DNA from: Flavobacterium sp. SH_e
GTDB lineage: Bacteria; Bacteroidota; Bacteroidia; Flavobacteriales; Flavobacteriaceae
Length of the DNA stretch: 64,000 nucleotides
Assembly: GCF_025717045.1 (NCBI RefSeq)
Contig: NZ_JAOVZN010000006.1
Coordinates: 212,269-276,268, forward strand
Direction: 5' to 3'
A model generated the notes under the pieces. That model searched no databases, was not told the origin of the DNA, and worked only from the letters and a program-made list of their open reading frames with translations. A program made the position numbers and the translations under genes. This document shows, one piece after another, positions 34,039-42,697 of this stretch; positions within the stretch are counted from its first letter, which is position 1, and each line of letters opens with the position of its first letter.

Positions 34039-34545
34039 ATGACTAATAAAAAGAAAAAGAATTTTAGGAAAAAACTGTTCATTAAAAACCGATTGGTAAT
34101 TTTAAATGAAGACACTTTTGAAGAGATATTTTCTTTTAGGCTTACTTTAATGAATGTCTTTGTAACGTTTACTTTAGGAGGAATATTTCTAATTTTGGTT
34201 ACTACTTTCATTATTGCATTTACTCCGCTTCGTGAATTTATTCCTGGATATTCTTCGACAGAATTGAAGCGAAATGCCACAAAACTGGCAATTAAATCAG
34301 ATTCTTTAGAAACGGCCTTGAAACAAAATGAAGCTTATATAAAAGGAATTCAGAAAGTTTTAAAGGGAGAATTAGAATATTCAAAATTCAATAAAGATTC
34401 AATAAAAGCAGAATCAGTTGAAGATGCTTCAGATTTAAATATGAAAGCCTCAGAAGCTGAAATAAAATTAAGAGAAGATGTTGCTCAAACTGAAAAGGAA
34501 TTGAAAGCAAAATCTCAAGACAAAAAGAAAAGTGACAAAAAATAA
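34039..34545 (+). CDS. membrane-anchored coiled-coil protein, M23-peptidase N-terminus-like
   Basis: 168 residues. Basic N-terminus (KKKKNFRKKLFIKNRLVIL), one membrane helix (about 36-60), then FTPLREFIPGYSSTELKRNATKLAIKSDSLETAL, a stretch I associate with the membrane-proximal part of flavobacterial M23 peptidases, and finally a Lys/Glu coiled coil. No LytM catalytic domain (HxxxD/HxH) is present, so if related it is a catalytically empty relative. A TATATTTG box at 34013-34020 supports transcription from here. The GH3-like gene starts 11 bp later, so both are probably co-transcribed. Confidence 0.65.
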   Translation: MTNKKKKNFRKKLFIKNRLVILNEDTFEEIFSFRLTLMNVFVTFTLGGIFLILVTTFIIAFTPLREFIPGYSSTELKRNATKLAIKSDSLETALKQNEAYIKGIQKVLKGELEYSKFNKDSIKAESVEDASDLNMKASEAEIKLREDVAQTEKELKAKSQDKKKSDKK

Positions 34546-34556
34546 TACCACTGAAA

Positions 34557-36044
34557 ATGTCAATTAAGTCAATTGCGGCGAAAATTTTTGCCCGAAAAAT
34601 ATATAAACAAACGTTTAGATGGGCTGAAAAACCTATTGAAACCCAACAAAGGGTTTTTAAAAGTTTGATTGAAAATGCTCAAAATACCGAATTTGGAAAA
34701 GACCATCATTTCGATCAGATAAAGACTTTTGAGGATTTTCAGAGACTTGTTCCTATAAGAGATTACGAAGATTTAAAATCTTATATAGAAAAGGTTGTAA
34801 AAGGCGAATCAGATATTTTATGGAAAGGAAAACCATTGTATTTTGCTAAAACTTCTGGAACAACGTCTGGAGCAAAATTTATTCCGCTGACCAAAGAATC
34901 GATGCCTTATCATATAGAAGCGGCTCGAAATGCTATCCTACATTATATTAATGAAACTGGAAATGCAGATTTTGTTGACGGAAAAATGATCTTTTTACAA
35001 GGAAGTCCCATTTTAACCGAGAAATACGGAATTAAATTTGGCAGACTTTCGGGAATTGTAGCGCATTTTGTTCCAAAATATCTTCAGAAAAATAGAATGC
35101 CATCTTGGGAAACCAATTGTATTGACGATTGGGAAACGAAAGTAGATGCAATTGTAGATGAGACAATAAAAGAAGATATGTCTGTTATTTCTGGAATTCC
35201 GTCTTGGGTTCAAATGTATTTTGAACGTTTGGAAAAGAAAAGCGGAGGAAAAAAGATTGGCGAGATATTCAAAAACTTCAATCTGTTTATTTACGGAGGC
35301 GTTAATTATGAGCCTTATCGTGCCAAATTTGAAAATATGATTGGCCGAAAAGTAGACAGTATTGAATTATTTCCAGCTTCTGAAGGATTTTTTGCATATC
35401 AAGATTCGCAGAAAGAAAAAGGAATGCTTTTGTTACTGAATTCTGGAATTTTCTACGAGTTTATAAAAGCGGACGAATTTTTTAGCGAAAACCCAAAAGC
35501 CCTGACAATAGGCGAAGTTGAGGTTGGAGTAAACTACGTTTTAATTATTTCGACCAATGCAGGACTTTGGCGTTATAATATTGGTGACACGATTCAGTTT
35601 ACCTCTTTGGCTCCTCATCGTGTTATAGTTTCTGGACGTATTAAACATTATATTTCGGCTTTTGGAGAACACGTTATTGCTAATGAAGTTGAAAATGCGA
35701 TGAAAGAAGCGGTAAATTCTACTAATATTGTAATCAACGAATTTACAGTGGCACCGCAAATAAATCCGTCAAACGGACTTCCGTATCACGAATGGCTGAT
35801 CGAATTTGAAAAAGAGCCTGAAAACATGGAAGTTTTTGCTGAAACGATTGATAATTCAATGCGAAAACAAAATATTTATTACGACGATTTAATTACCGGA
35901 AATGTTTTAAGAAAAGTAGTTGTCACGAAAGTTTCTAAAAACGGATTTCAAGATTACATGAAATCACAAGGAAAACTAGGTGGACAGAACAAAATTCCGA
36001 GATTATCGAACAACAGAGATATTGCGGATAATCTTACAAAATAA
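34557..36044 (+). CDS. GH3-family acyl-adenylating enzyme (GH3 auxin-responsive promoter family)
   Basis: 495 residues. The ANL-type phosphate loop YFAKTSGTTSGAKFIPLTKESM is near 100-121, followed by IYGGVNYEPYR, ELFPASEGFFAYQ (the SEG/YxxxEG type motif near 273-285) and NIGDTIQFTSLAPHRVIVSGRIKHYIS (about 342-368), in the order found in GH3 proteins. Plant members conjugate amino acids to jasmonate or auxin. Bacterial homologues, common in Bacteroidota, have unknown acyl substrates. Second gene of a two-gene unit with the membrane coiled-coil protein. Confidence 0.9.
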   Translation: MSIKSIAAKIFARKIYKQTFRWAEKPIETQQRVFKSLIENAQNTEFGKDHHFDQIKTFEDFQRLVPIRDYEDLKSYIEKVVKGESDILWKGKPLYFAKTSGTTSGAKFIPLTKESMPYHIEAARNAILHYINETGNADFVDGKMIFLQGSPILTEKYGIKFGRLSGIVAHFVPKYLQKNRMPSWETNCIDDWETKVDAIVDETIKEDMSVISGIPSWVQMYFERLEKKSGGKKIGEIFKNFNLFIYGGVNYEPYRAKFENMIGRKVDSIELFPASEGFFAYQDSQKEKGMLLLLNSGIFYEFIKADEFFSENPKALTIGEVEVGVNYVLIISTNAGLWRYNIGDTIQFTSLAPHRVIVSGRIKHYISAFGEHVIANEVENAMKEAVNSTNIVINEFTVAPQINPSNGLPYHEWLIEFEKEPENMEVFAETIDNSMRKQNIYYDDLITGNVLRKVVVTKVSKNGFQDYMKSQGKLGGQNKIPRLSNNRDIADNLTK

Positions 36045-36113
36045 AATAATATTTCCAAGATTAAGCAGTTATTTATTCATATGAATTAGGATGGATAAGT
36101 AAATGAAAATTAA

Positions 36114-36695
36114 ATGAGTCAAGGAAAGTTTCAAAATAAATACCGTATTTCTTCAATAAGAGCGCAATGGTGGGATTATGGTTGGAATGGAGCTTATTTT
36201 ATAACAATTTGTACACAAGACAGAAAACATTATTTTGGAGAAATTCAAAATGATAAAATGGTTTTATCAGAGGTTGGTATTATTGCCGATATATTGTGGC
36301 ATCAAATACCCATACACCATAAAAATGTCGAATTGGGTGATTTTGTTGTCATGCCAAATCATATTCATGGAATTTTGATTATCGATAAAAAATTGAATAA
36401 TACGAATATTGTAGAGACAGGGCATGCCCTGTCTGTACCACCATCAGAAATATTTCAAAAATTGGGTTCGAATCGTTTTCAAAACATTGGAAAAAATACG
36501 ATTTCGTCTATTGTTGGATCCTATAAATCTGCGGTAACCAAACATGCCAATAGATTGGGATATCCACATCAATGGCAAAAATTATTTTATGATAATATAA
36601 TTAGAGATAATAATCAATATCAAAGAATTTCTGATTACATTGTTTCAAATCCTGAAAATTGGGTAAAGGATAAATTTAAAACAGAAGAAACATAG
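36114..36695 (+). CDS. REP-associated tyrosine transposase (RAYT, Y1/IS200-like)
   Basis: 193 residues. Start SQGKFQNKYRISSIRAQWWDYGWNGAYFITICTQDRKHYFG is typical of RAYT proteins. The HUH metal motif is MPNHIHGIL (His83, His85) and the probable catalytic Tyr is 137 in VGSYKSAVTKHAN. The C-terminal part has LFYDNIIRDNNQYQRISDYIVSNPENW. RAYTs are single-copy, domesticated relatives of IS200/IS605 transposases that spread palindromic REP elements. Residues about 100-108 (VETGHALSV) are encoded by a near-perfect palindrome inserted in frame. No terminal IS ends are visible, so the gene is not part of a classical IS. It may mobilise the ~100-bp elements at 25421 and 33458. Confidence 0.9.
   Translation: MSQGKFQNKYRISSIRAQWWDYGWNGAYFITICTQDRKHYFGEIQNDKMVLSEVGIIADILWHQIPIHHKNVELGDFVVMPNHIHGILIIDKKLNNTNIVETGHALSVPPSEIFQKLGSNRFQNIGKNTISSIVGSYKSAVTKHANRLGYPHQWQKLFYDNIIRDNNQYQRISDYIVSNPENWVKDKFKTEET
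36411..36438. repeat. 28-bp palindrome inside the RAYT gene
   Basis: GTAGAGACAGGGCA and TGCCCTGTCTGTAC pair at all but one position (TCTGTAC instead of TCTCTAC). In frame it encodes VETGHALSV. It resembles REP-type palindromes found next to or within RAYT genes. Confidence 0.85.
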
Positions 36696-36739
36696 TTAAA
36701 AATCAAAATTCTTACATTTGATTTTTTAAAGTAAAAAGC

Positions 36740-38419
36740 ATGAAAGAAACCAAACATATATCAAGATCTAGAGCGCAGGAATCTTCTGCGGCTATAGAAA
36801 AAATGTACATTACAATGCGCCATTTATTCAACCGTGGTTTTTACAAACCAATGGGAGTTTCTGGCGATAGCTTACGCGAATCATTATTGGCTTTACGCCC
36901 TGAAATCTACGGGAATATTGCTGAAGAAAAAGTAGAGTTAAACGGACTTTTATATGTTATAGAACGTCTTCCGATAGGAATTGAACAATGCCGCTTTATC
37001 AATTTAACTTCAGATGAAGGATATTCTAAATCACATTTCCAACCGATTGTTCCTCCAAAAAGAAGAAGAAATTGTTATAGAATTGACGAAGAACAAATGA
37101 ATGTCGAAATCACGCGCGGACGTTCGGACATTTATGATATTCTGACACATTTGACTTTCATTTTCATTGAATCTCATAAAATCAAAAATAGAGTTTTGAT
37201 AGACGATGGGGGAGAGGTTTCTCGCGATTGGCAGAAATTGGAACAAGCCGTAATGCAGACTAAAAAGCTTTCTTTGGTAGAAAAAGAAAAAGCTATTTCT
37301 CATGTTGCAAATATTTTAGCTAGAACTTTCGAAGAAGTTTTAGATATTTACGATTCATTTGGTTCAGAAACTGCACCAGATCGTTTCTTGCACGTTATTT
37401 ATTGGTTAGGAAAATTAGCAATCGAAGAAATTGTTGAAAACAACAAACGTACAATTACTTTTAGTCCAGTTTTACGTGAGCGTCTTGGACATCATATTCA
37501 CGGAGAAATTTGGGCAACGAATATAAAAGAAGTTCTAAAAGCAAATGATTTGTTGAAAAGACCAATTCATATAATAAGTGCCAATATGCACAGTGTGATG
37601 AATTCTATTTTTGCAACGCCTTTGCTGAAAACAAAATATAAAGGAAAAACAGATTTCTTTATTTATGAAGAATTAAGTGGTTCAGGTTCAAAAGAAATTA
37701 GATCTCAAGTTGAAGATTTGGCTTTAAAAAATGGAATGATTTCGTTGCCGGATTGTTCAGGAACAAATATCGATGTTCAGATTTTTGATACAGCCAAAAT
37801 TGACTGGTCAAAAACAGCCTTTTCTCATGCTAATGTAGGTGAAGATAAACCTGTTATTATCGTAATGGATTATGCTTTTGGCGAGCAGGCGTATGAAACA
37901 ATCGATGAACTTTTAAAACCTTATAAAAAGGAAACTTTACTAAATGTAAAATCGGTTTCGATTATGGGTAAAGCTGGAATTTTGGAAGGCGGAAAAGGAG
38001 ATATCATGATTCCAACAGCGCATATAAATGAAGGAACAGCGGATAATTATTTCTTCGAAAATGAACTTACGGGCGCAATGTTCGAAGGAAATGAAATTGA
38101 TATTTATGAAGGCGCGATGGTTACCGTTTTAGGAACTTCGTTGCAAAACAGAGATTTATTGAAGTTTTTCCACGAATCGACTTGGGGAGTAATTGGTCTT
38201 GAAATGGAAGGATCTTATTACCAAAAAGCAATTCAGTCTGCATCAAAAATTAGAAAAAGTGTACCGCACGATATTAAAGTTCGTTATGCATATTATGCTT
38301 CAGATAATCCTTTGGAAACAGGAAGCACTTTGGCTTCTGGCGGATTGGGAACAACTGGTGTAAAACCAACTTATTTGATTACAATTAAAATTTTAGAGCA
38401 GATTTTCAATATAAAATAA
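36740..38419 (+). CDS. DUF6909-like protein with nucleoside-phosphorylase-like C-terminal half
   Basis: 559 residues, no signal peptide or membrane segment. The N-terminal half (about 1-270) is helical, with MYITMRHLFNRGFYKPMGVSGDSLRESLLALRPEIYG and HHIHGEIWATN. The C-terminal half has strands and Gly turns of a nucleoside phosphorylase-like fold: PVIIVMDYAFGEQAYETI, VSIMGKAGILEGGKGDIMIPTAHINEGT, YEGAMVTVLGTSLQNRD and GLEMEGSYYQKAI, where MEG resembles the MEA/MEG motif that binds ribose in PNP/UDP phosphorylases. I recall this as a Bacteroidota DUF6909 protein but cannot be certain. TACATTTG at 36713-36720 is a good -7 box. A PCP-like gene follows after 8 bp. Confidence 0.6.
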   Translation: MKETKHISRSRAQESSAAIEKMYITMRHLFNRGFYKPMGVSGDSLRESLLALRPEIYGNIAEEKVELNGLLYVIERLPIGIEQCRFINLTSDEGYSKSHFQPIVPPKRRRNCYRIDEEQMNVEITRGRSDIYDILTHLTFIFIESHKIKNRVLIDDGGEVSRDWQKLEQAVMQTKKLSLVEKEKAISHVANILARTFEEVLDIYDSFGSETAPDRFLHVIYWLGKLAIEEIVENNKRTITFSPVLRERLGHHIHGEIWATNIKEVLKANDLLKRPIHIISANMHSVMNSIFATPLLKTKYKGKTDFFIYEELSGSGSKEIRSQVEDLALKNGMISLPDCSGTNIDVQIFDTAKIDWSKTAFSHANVGEDKPVIIVMDYAFGEQAYETIDELLKPYKKETLLNVKSVSIMGKAGILEGGKGDIMIPTAHINEGTADNYFFENELTGAMFEGNEIDIYEGAMVTVLGTSLQNRDLLKFFHESTWGVIGLEMEGSYYQKAIQSASKIRKSVPHDIKVRYAYYASDNPLETGSTLASGGLGTTGVKPTYLITIKILEQIFNIK

Positions 38420-38427
38420 CACTTTAA

Positions 38428-39411
38428 ATGAGTACAAAAGTACCTCAGAATACAGAAGATCAAGAGATTGATTTGGCTCAGATTTCAAAAAAAATCGGCA
38501 ATTTTTTTGACCGAGTTAGTACTTCTATTTTTAAAAGTATTCAATTTTTTGTGAAGAATTGGGTTACTGTCCTTATTTTAATTGTTGTAGGTTTTGGGAC
38601 AGGATTTTTATTGGAAAACTTTAAGAAAAGCTATCAGCATCAAATTATTGTGGCACCAAATTTTGGGAGTACAGATTATCTGTATTCTAAAATAGAGTTG
38701 ATTGATGCTAAGATTAAGGAAGGAGACACTTTATTTTTAAAAAATATAATAGGAATCCAAAATCCTGATAACCTGAAAAAGATCGAAATTGAACCAATTG
38801 CAGATGTTTACAATTTTATCAACAATAAACCAGAAAATTTTGAATTGATAAAATTAATGGCCGAAGACGGGGACATTAAAAAAGTGCTTCAGGAAAATAT
38901 AACAAGTAAAAATTATACGTATCAGACTATAGTTTTAACAACAAAAAACAAAACATCTGAAGAAAAGCTGGTTAAACCATTTTTGAAATATTTTAATTCA
39001 TCTGATTATTATAGTAAAATTCAAAAAGAGTCGTATGAAAATATTCAGCTAAAAATGAGAAAAAATGATACGATTATTAAACAAATTGATGGTCTTTTAG
39101 ATAACTTTTCTAAATCAACAAATAGCGGTGCTAAAAATGATAAATTGGTGTATTACAATGAAAATACTCAATTAAATGATATTATTAAAACAAAAGAAAC
39201 ATTAATTAATGAGCAGGCAATTCATAAGATAGAATTGATAGCTTATGACAAAATAATTAAAGAAAGCAGTATTACAACTAATATAGAGTATGAAAAAATT
39301 ACAGAGAAGTATTTGAAATTTATCTTACCAGTTTTATTTGTTTTACTCTTTATATTCTATAGATCTTTTATTAAATTTTATAGAAGGCAAAACAGTCTTT
39401 TTGGAAATTAA
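38428..39411 (+). CDS. Wzz/PCP-like membrane protein
   Basis: 327 residues with two membrane helices, near the N-terminus (about 44-62) and near the C-terminus (about 298-314), enclosing a ~235-residue helical periplasmic part. This is the topology of polysaccharide co-polymerases (Wzz), which control chain length of O-antigen or capsule. Just upstream of the polysaccharide genes the role would be the same, but I see no strong Wzz consensus (the Pro/Gly-rich motif before TM2 is missing), so the family is inferred from topology and context. It starts 8 bp after the DUF6909-like gene. Confidence 0.6.
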   Translation: MSTKVPQNTEDQEIDLAQISKKIGNFFDRVSTSIFKSIQFFVKNWVTVLILIVVGFGTGFLLENFKKSYQHQIIVAPNFGSTDYLYSKIELIDAKIKEGDTLFLKNIIGIQNPDNLKKIEIEPIADVYNFINNKPENFELIKLMAEDGDIKKVLQENITSKNYTYQTIVLTTKNKTSEEKLVKPFLKYFNSSDYYSKIQKESYENIQLKMRKNDTIIKQIDGLLDNFSKSTNSGAKNDKLVYYNENTQLNDIIKTKETLINEQAIHKIELIAYDKIIKESSITTNIEYEKITEKYLKFILPVLFVLLFIFYRSFIKFYRRQNSLFGN

Positions 39412-39465
39412 TTTTTTACCATTATTTAAATCAAAAAAAATTACATTTGTCAAAATTTTAAAATA

Positions 39466-40002
39466 ATGAACAAGAAAAACATTTTAATAAATTTACTTGC
39501 AATTGTATGTTTTATTTCTTGCAAAAATAAGGATGTGCAGGAGCCTATTGAGGAAGTTAAAGCAAATACTTTTGATGTTATTGTTGATTTGAATATTCAA
39601 AAAGATGACGAATTGATTCTTTTTTACAAAGATGCGTCTATTGCTTATTTTGATGCAAAAAACACAGTGTATAATGGTGTAAAAGGAAAAGCAGAAGCGC
39701 AAACAATTACTTTTAGTATACCCGAAGGAATTTTGCCAAATGATATTCGTTTTGATATTAGTTCAAAAAAAGAACAACAGCCAATCAAAATTAACTCAAT
39801 TGCCTTAAGTTATAATGGTAAAATTTTTAAAGTAGAACAGCAAGATTTATTAAAATATTTTACTCCAAATGAATTTATAAATTTTGATGCTGCAACTGGA
39901 ACAGCTTCTTTTACAGAAAAAGAAGGTAATTATGATCCAATTTTTAATACAAAGCCAGCAATATATGTTGAGCTTGAAAAACTTGAAGGGAAACAGTTGT
40001 AA
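39466..40002 (+). CDS. lipoprotein of unknown function
   Basis: 178 residues. Lipoprotein signal MNKKNILINLLAIVCFISC with Cys19 (FISC lipobox). The mature protein is a beta-rich domain (FDVIVDLNIQKDDELILFYKD ... ITFSIPEGILPNDIRFDISSK ... PIKINSIALSYNGKIFKV) like small beta-sandwich domains that often pair with exopolysaccharide systems. A TACATTTG box at 39442-39449 suggests its own promoter. A strong terminator follows, so it is probably monocistronic. Confidence 0.7.
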   Translation: MNKKNILINLLAIVCFISCKNKDVQEPIEEVKANTFDVIVDLNIQKDDELILFYKDASIAYFDAKNTVYNGVKGKAEAQTITFSIPEGILPNDIRFDISSKKEQQPIKINSIALSYNGKIFKVEQQDLLKYFTPNEFINFDAATGTASFTEKEGNYDPIFNTKPAIYVELEKLEGKQL

Positions 40003-40035
40003 TTTCTTGATAGATAATTATAAATCAAAATATAG

Positions 40036-40069
40036 AGGTTAATTCATTTTTTTATGAATTAACCTTTTT
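40036..40069 (+). terminator. strong terminator just before the flippase gene
   Basis: Perfect 12-bp stem AGGTTAATTCAT / ATGAATTAACCT with a T loop, followed by TTTTT. It lies 34 bp after the lipoprotein stop and only 16 bp before the flippase start codon. Confidence 0.9.
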
Positions 40070-40084
40070 AATATAAAGAAAGTA

Positions 40085-41305
40085 TTGATATTTATTTTAC
40101 GAAAATATTTTTTTCAGCATGCCTCTTTAATAGTGCTAATGTTTGGAGCTTTAAGTTTTTTTGCTTCAAATATTATTATGAAGGAAATTCTGAGCGCTGA
40201 AACGTACGGATATTTATCTGTTTTTGTTACTTATTTTTCATTTATATATGTTTTTGGAATTTTTGGAACCGAGCAAGTTTTTATTCGTTTTTCAAGAGTC
40301 GAAAACAAAAATGAGATTTTGACTCAAAAATCAATACTTTATTTAATTCTATTTTTTGCTCTTTTTTCTTCGGTAACGGGGACAGTTTTATTTAGACATC
40401 TATATCCAGAAATACAGCTTAATTTCGTTGTTTTAATTTTAGTAAGTTTAAGTATAATTGGTTCTACTTTTTTGGTATCAACATTTCGATTAAATTCAAA
40501 TTTTGTGTTATCACAGTTATTATCAAATGTTTGGAAGATTGCAATGTTTTTGCTGGCAATCTTTTTTTTGATATACAAATACTCAGATCTTTCTTTATTT
40601 TTACTTTTAGTTTCTCTTATTACTATATCCTGCTTTTTTTTCTTTCTTTTATATATTTTAAAAAAAATAAAATTTGAGTTTAATTCGATAATATCAAACA
40701 ATAGAATGTTAGAATCTTCTTTTCATTTTTTTGTTTCAATTTCATCTTTTTCTCTTATTGTTTTTGCAGATCGCTTTATTGTAGAACATAAATATAGTTT
40801 TGAGCAGTTTGGTAATTTCTTTTATTTAACAAGCTTTTTTTTGTCACCTTTTTCAATTTTACAGAATTATATTGGCTTTAAACAATTAATTTTTTTCAAA
40901 AACAATTTCACGATATCTTATTTTTTAAAATTTAGAAAGAAAGTCATTTTATTGGGATTTTTAATGGCTTTAGCATTGTCCTGTGTTACTTTTTTTCTGA
41001 GCTATTTCAAATGGTTAAGTTTTCCTTTCGACCAATATTTAAGCGTAATAGCGATGTTTTTAATTTCGGGCATAACAAGATTATACTCTTCGTCAATAAG
41101 TTCTGCCTTTGAGGCAAAAACATCGATAGAAACTTTAAGGAAATCAAACTTGATAATAGTTTTGATAACAATAGTAATTTTATTGTTTACTTTTATTTTC
41201 GTTAATGCTATAGAAATAATAATTTTTAATATGACCCTTATCTGGTTGTTAAGAAGTATTATTTGTAAAAAGCTATTACTTAATCAAATAAAAAATGATG
41301 AGTAA
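40085..41305 (+). CDS. polysaccharide flippase (Wzx/MATE-type), TTG start
   Basis: 406 residues with 11-12 predicted membrane segments. It belongs to the MOP superfamily of lipid-linked oligosaccharide flippases, which move undecaprenyl-linked repeat units across the inner membrane. The best start is TTG at 40085, with AAGAAAG just upstream; the first ATG would remove the first half of the first helix (FFQHASLIVLMFGALSFFASNI). Context fits well, with polymerase- and glycosyltransferase-type genes immediately behind it. The stop codon abuts the next ATG (TAAATG), so the genes are translationally linked. The sequence is very T-rich, i.e. low-GC even for this genome. Confidence 0.82.
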   Translation: MIFILRKYFFQHASLIVLMFGALSFFASNIIMKEILSAETYGYLSVFVTYFSFIYVFGIFGTEQVFIRFSRVENKNEILTQKSILYLILFFALFSSVTGTVLFRHLYPEIQLNFVVLILVSLSIIGSTFLVSTFRLNSNFVLSQLLSNVWKIAMFLLAIFFLIYKYSDLSLFLLLVSLITISCFFFFLLYILKKIKFEFNSIISNNRMLESSFHFFVSISSFSLIVFADRFIVEHKYSFEQFGNFFYLTSFFLSPFSILQNYIGFKQLIFFKNNFTISYFLKFRKKVILLGFLMALALSCVTFFLSYFKWLSFPFDQYLSVIAMFLISGITRLYSSSISSAFEAKTSIETLRKSNLIIVLITIVILLFTFIFVNAIEIIIFNMTLIWLLRSIICKKLLLNQIKNDE

Positions 41306-42697
41306 ATGAAAATACCATTATCAAAAATATATCTGTTTTTTTTCTTTCTAGGACTTTTCTTTTTTTCATTTAATGAATATCAAGGGCTTTCTTTTTTGGG
41401 AGAATTTAAAACAGAATCTGGAGCACTTTTTTTTCTTTTAGGTTTTTTACTATTAGGTATTGAATCTATTGCAAAAGGCAAAATTTCAATTCCTTATAAA
41501 AGTACTATCTTCCAAATACTTGTCTTTTTTTTAATATGGTGTTTCATAACCACTATTTTAAATGCAAATACCGTTGTCTCAAATTATTTTAAACATACTA
41601 GCGGAATTAACCGTTTTGTGAGACAATATTTTTCAATGATATTATCCTGCGTTGTTTTCTTTTTATTTTATTGGAATGTAATCTATAAAATGAAGACCAT
41701 TGATATTCTTTTAAAAATAAGAAAGGTATTTCTACTTTCATTAATTATAGCTTTTACATACGGATTTCTTGAAGTCTTGGTTGTAGTTTTTGGTTTCAGA
41801 AAACTATATTCAGTTTTAAAACTATTCGATTTTTTCCCCTTTCTAGAAGTGTCTCTTCAAACAGGAGGAAGGATTTCGTCCATTGCTTATGAACCTCCAT
41901 TTTTAGCTATTTACCTTATTACTATTTCTGGTTGGATGTTTAGTTATATACTTACAGAAAAAGGCCTAGTAAAATTTTTACCAGCTTTTGCTGTTTTATT
42001 TCTGACTTATTTTTCAGGATCACGAACAGGACTTATAGTTGTTCTTTTTCAAGTATGTATATTTTGTGTTTTCTTATATCGAGATCAGCGTTTTAAATCT
42101 TATCTTTTAAAATCATTCCTTGCGTTTACTATTGTATTTTGTTTTTTGCTTCTTTTAAATGGAACTAAAATTGTTAACGCCATAGGAGATAAAATAGATT
42201 CGCTGGATTTTAGAAAAAATCTAACTAAAAACGTATCCAATCAATCTCGGTTTGGAATGCAGTATGCTGCTTTACAGGTTTTTAGTGAAAACCCCATTGT
42301 TGGTGTTGGATTTGGACAGCAAGGGTATCACGTTCGAACACATTATCCGAGCTGGGCAACAAGAAATAATTATGAATTTGAATTACTGTATAAAAATAAA
42401 AACGAAAAATCATTTCCGCCAGGTTACAATATTTACACCAGATTGCTCGCAGAGACAGGATTAATTGGCTTTGGTTTATTTTTAATGCTTATTTTTTTCT
42501 CTTTGGTTGAGGTTAGAAAACTAATGAAAACAGCCAAAGATGAGGATAAAATTCTATTAATAATCATTTTAATATCTCTTTCTGGGTTATATGTAAACTG
42601 GCTGCAAATAGATACTTTCAGAATGTATGGTGTTTGGTTAAGTCTGGCTATTTTGATAAGAATGAGATACAAACCATTAAAATTTAAAGATGAATAA
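41306..42697 (+). CDS. O-antigen polymerase/ligase-family membrane protein 1
   Basis: 463 residues with about 11-12 membrane helices. The large periplasmic loop contains FSENPIVGVGFGQQGYHVRTHYPSWATRNNYEF and then PPGYNIYTRLLAETGLIGFGLFLMLI, the pattern of Wzy_C / O-antigen ligase (WaaL) proteins (Gxxxxxx...NxxxxxxAExGxxG). It would polymerise or ligate the surface glycan. Overlaps the next gene (GT2) by 8 bp. Low-GC composition like the rest of the locus. A second such gene follows at 43480, so assignment of polymerase versus ligase is open. Confidence 0.8.
   Translation: MKIPLSKIYLFFFFLGLFFFSFNEYQGLSFLGEFKTESGALFFLLGFLLLGIESIAKGKISIPYKSTIFQILVFFLIWCFITTILNANTVVSNYFKHTSGINRFVRQYFSMILSCVVFFLFYWNVIYKMKTIDILLKIRKVFLLSLIIAFTYGFLEVLVVVFGFRKLYSVLKLFDFFPFLEVSLQTGGRISSIAYEPPFLAIYLITISGWMFSYILTEKGLVKFLPAFAVLFLTYFSGSRTGLIVVLFQVCIFCVFLYRDQRFKSYLLKSFLAFTIVFCFLLLLNGTKIVNAIGDKIDSLDFRKNLTKNVSNQSRFGMQYAALQVFSENPIVGVGFGQQGYHVRTHYPSWATRNNYEFELLYKNKNEKSFPPGYNIYTRLLAETGLIGFGLFLMLIFFSLVEVRKLMKTAKDEDKILLIIILISLSGLYVNWLQIDTFRMYGVWLSLAILIRMRYKPLKFKDE

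Noticed and set aside
34557..36044. GH3 protein as a plant-hormone enzyme gained from plants
   Set aside because: GH3-type enzymes are widespread in Bacteroidota and the base composition matches the neighbours; no sign of recent transfer from a eukaryote.
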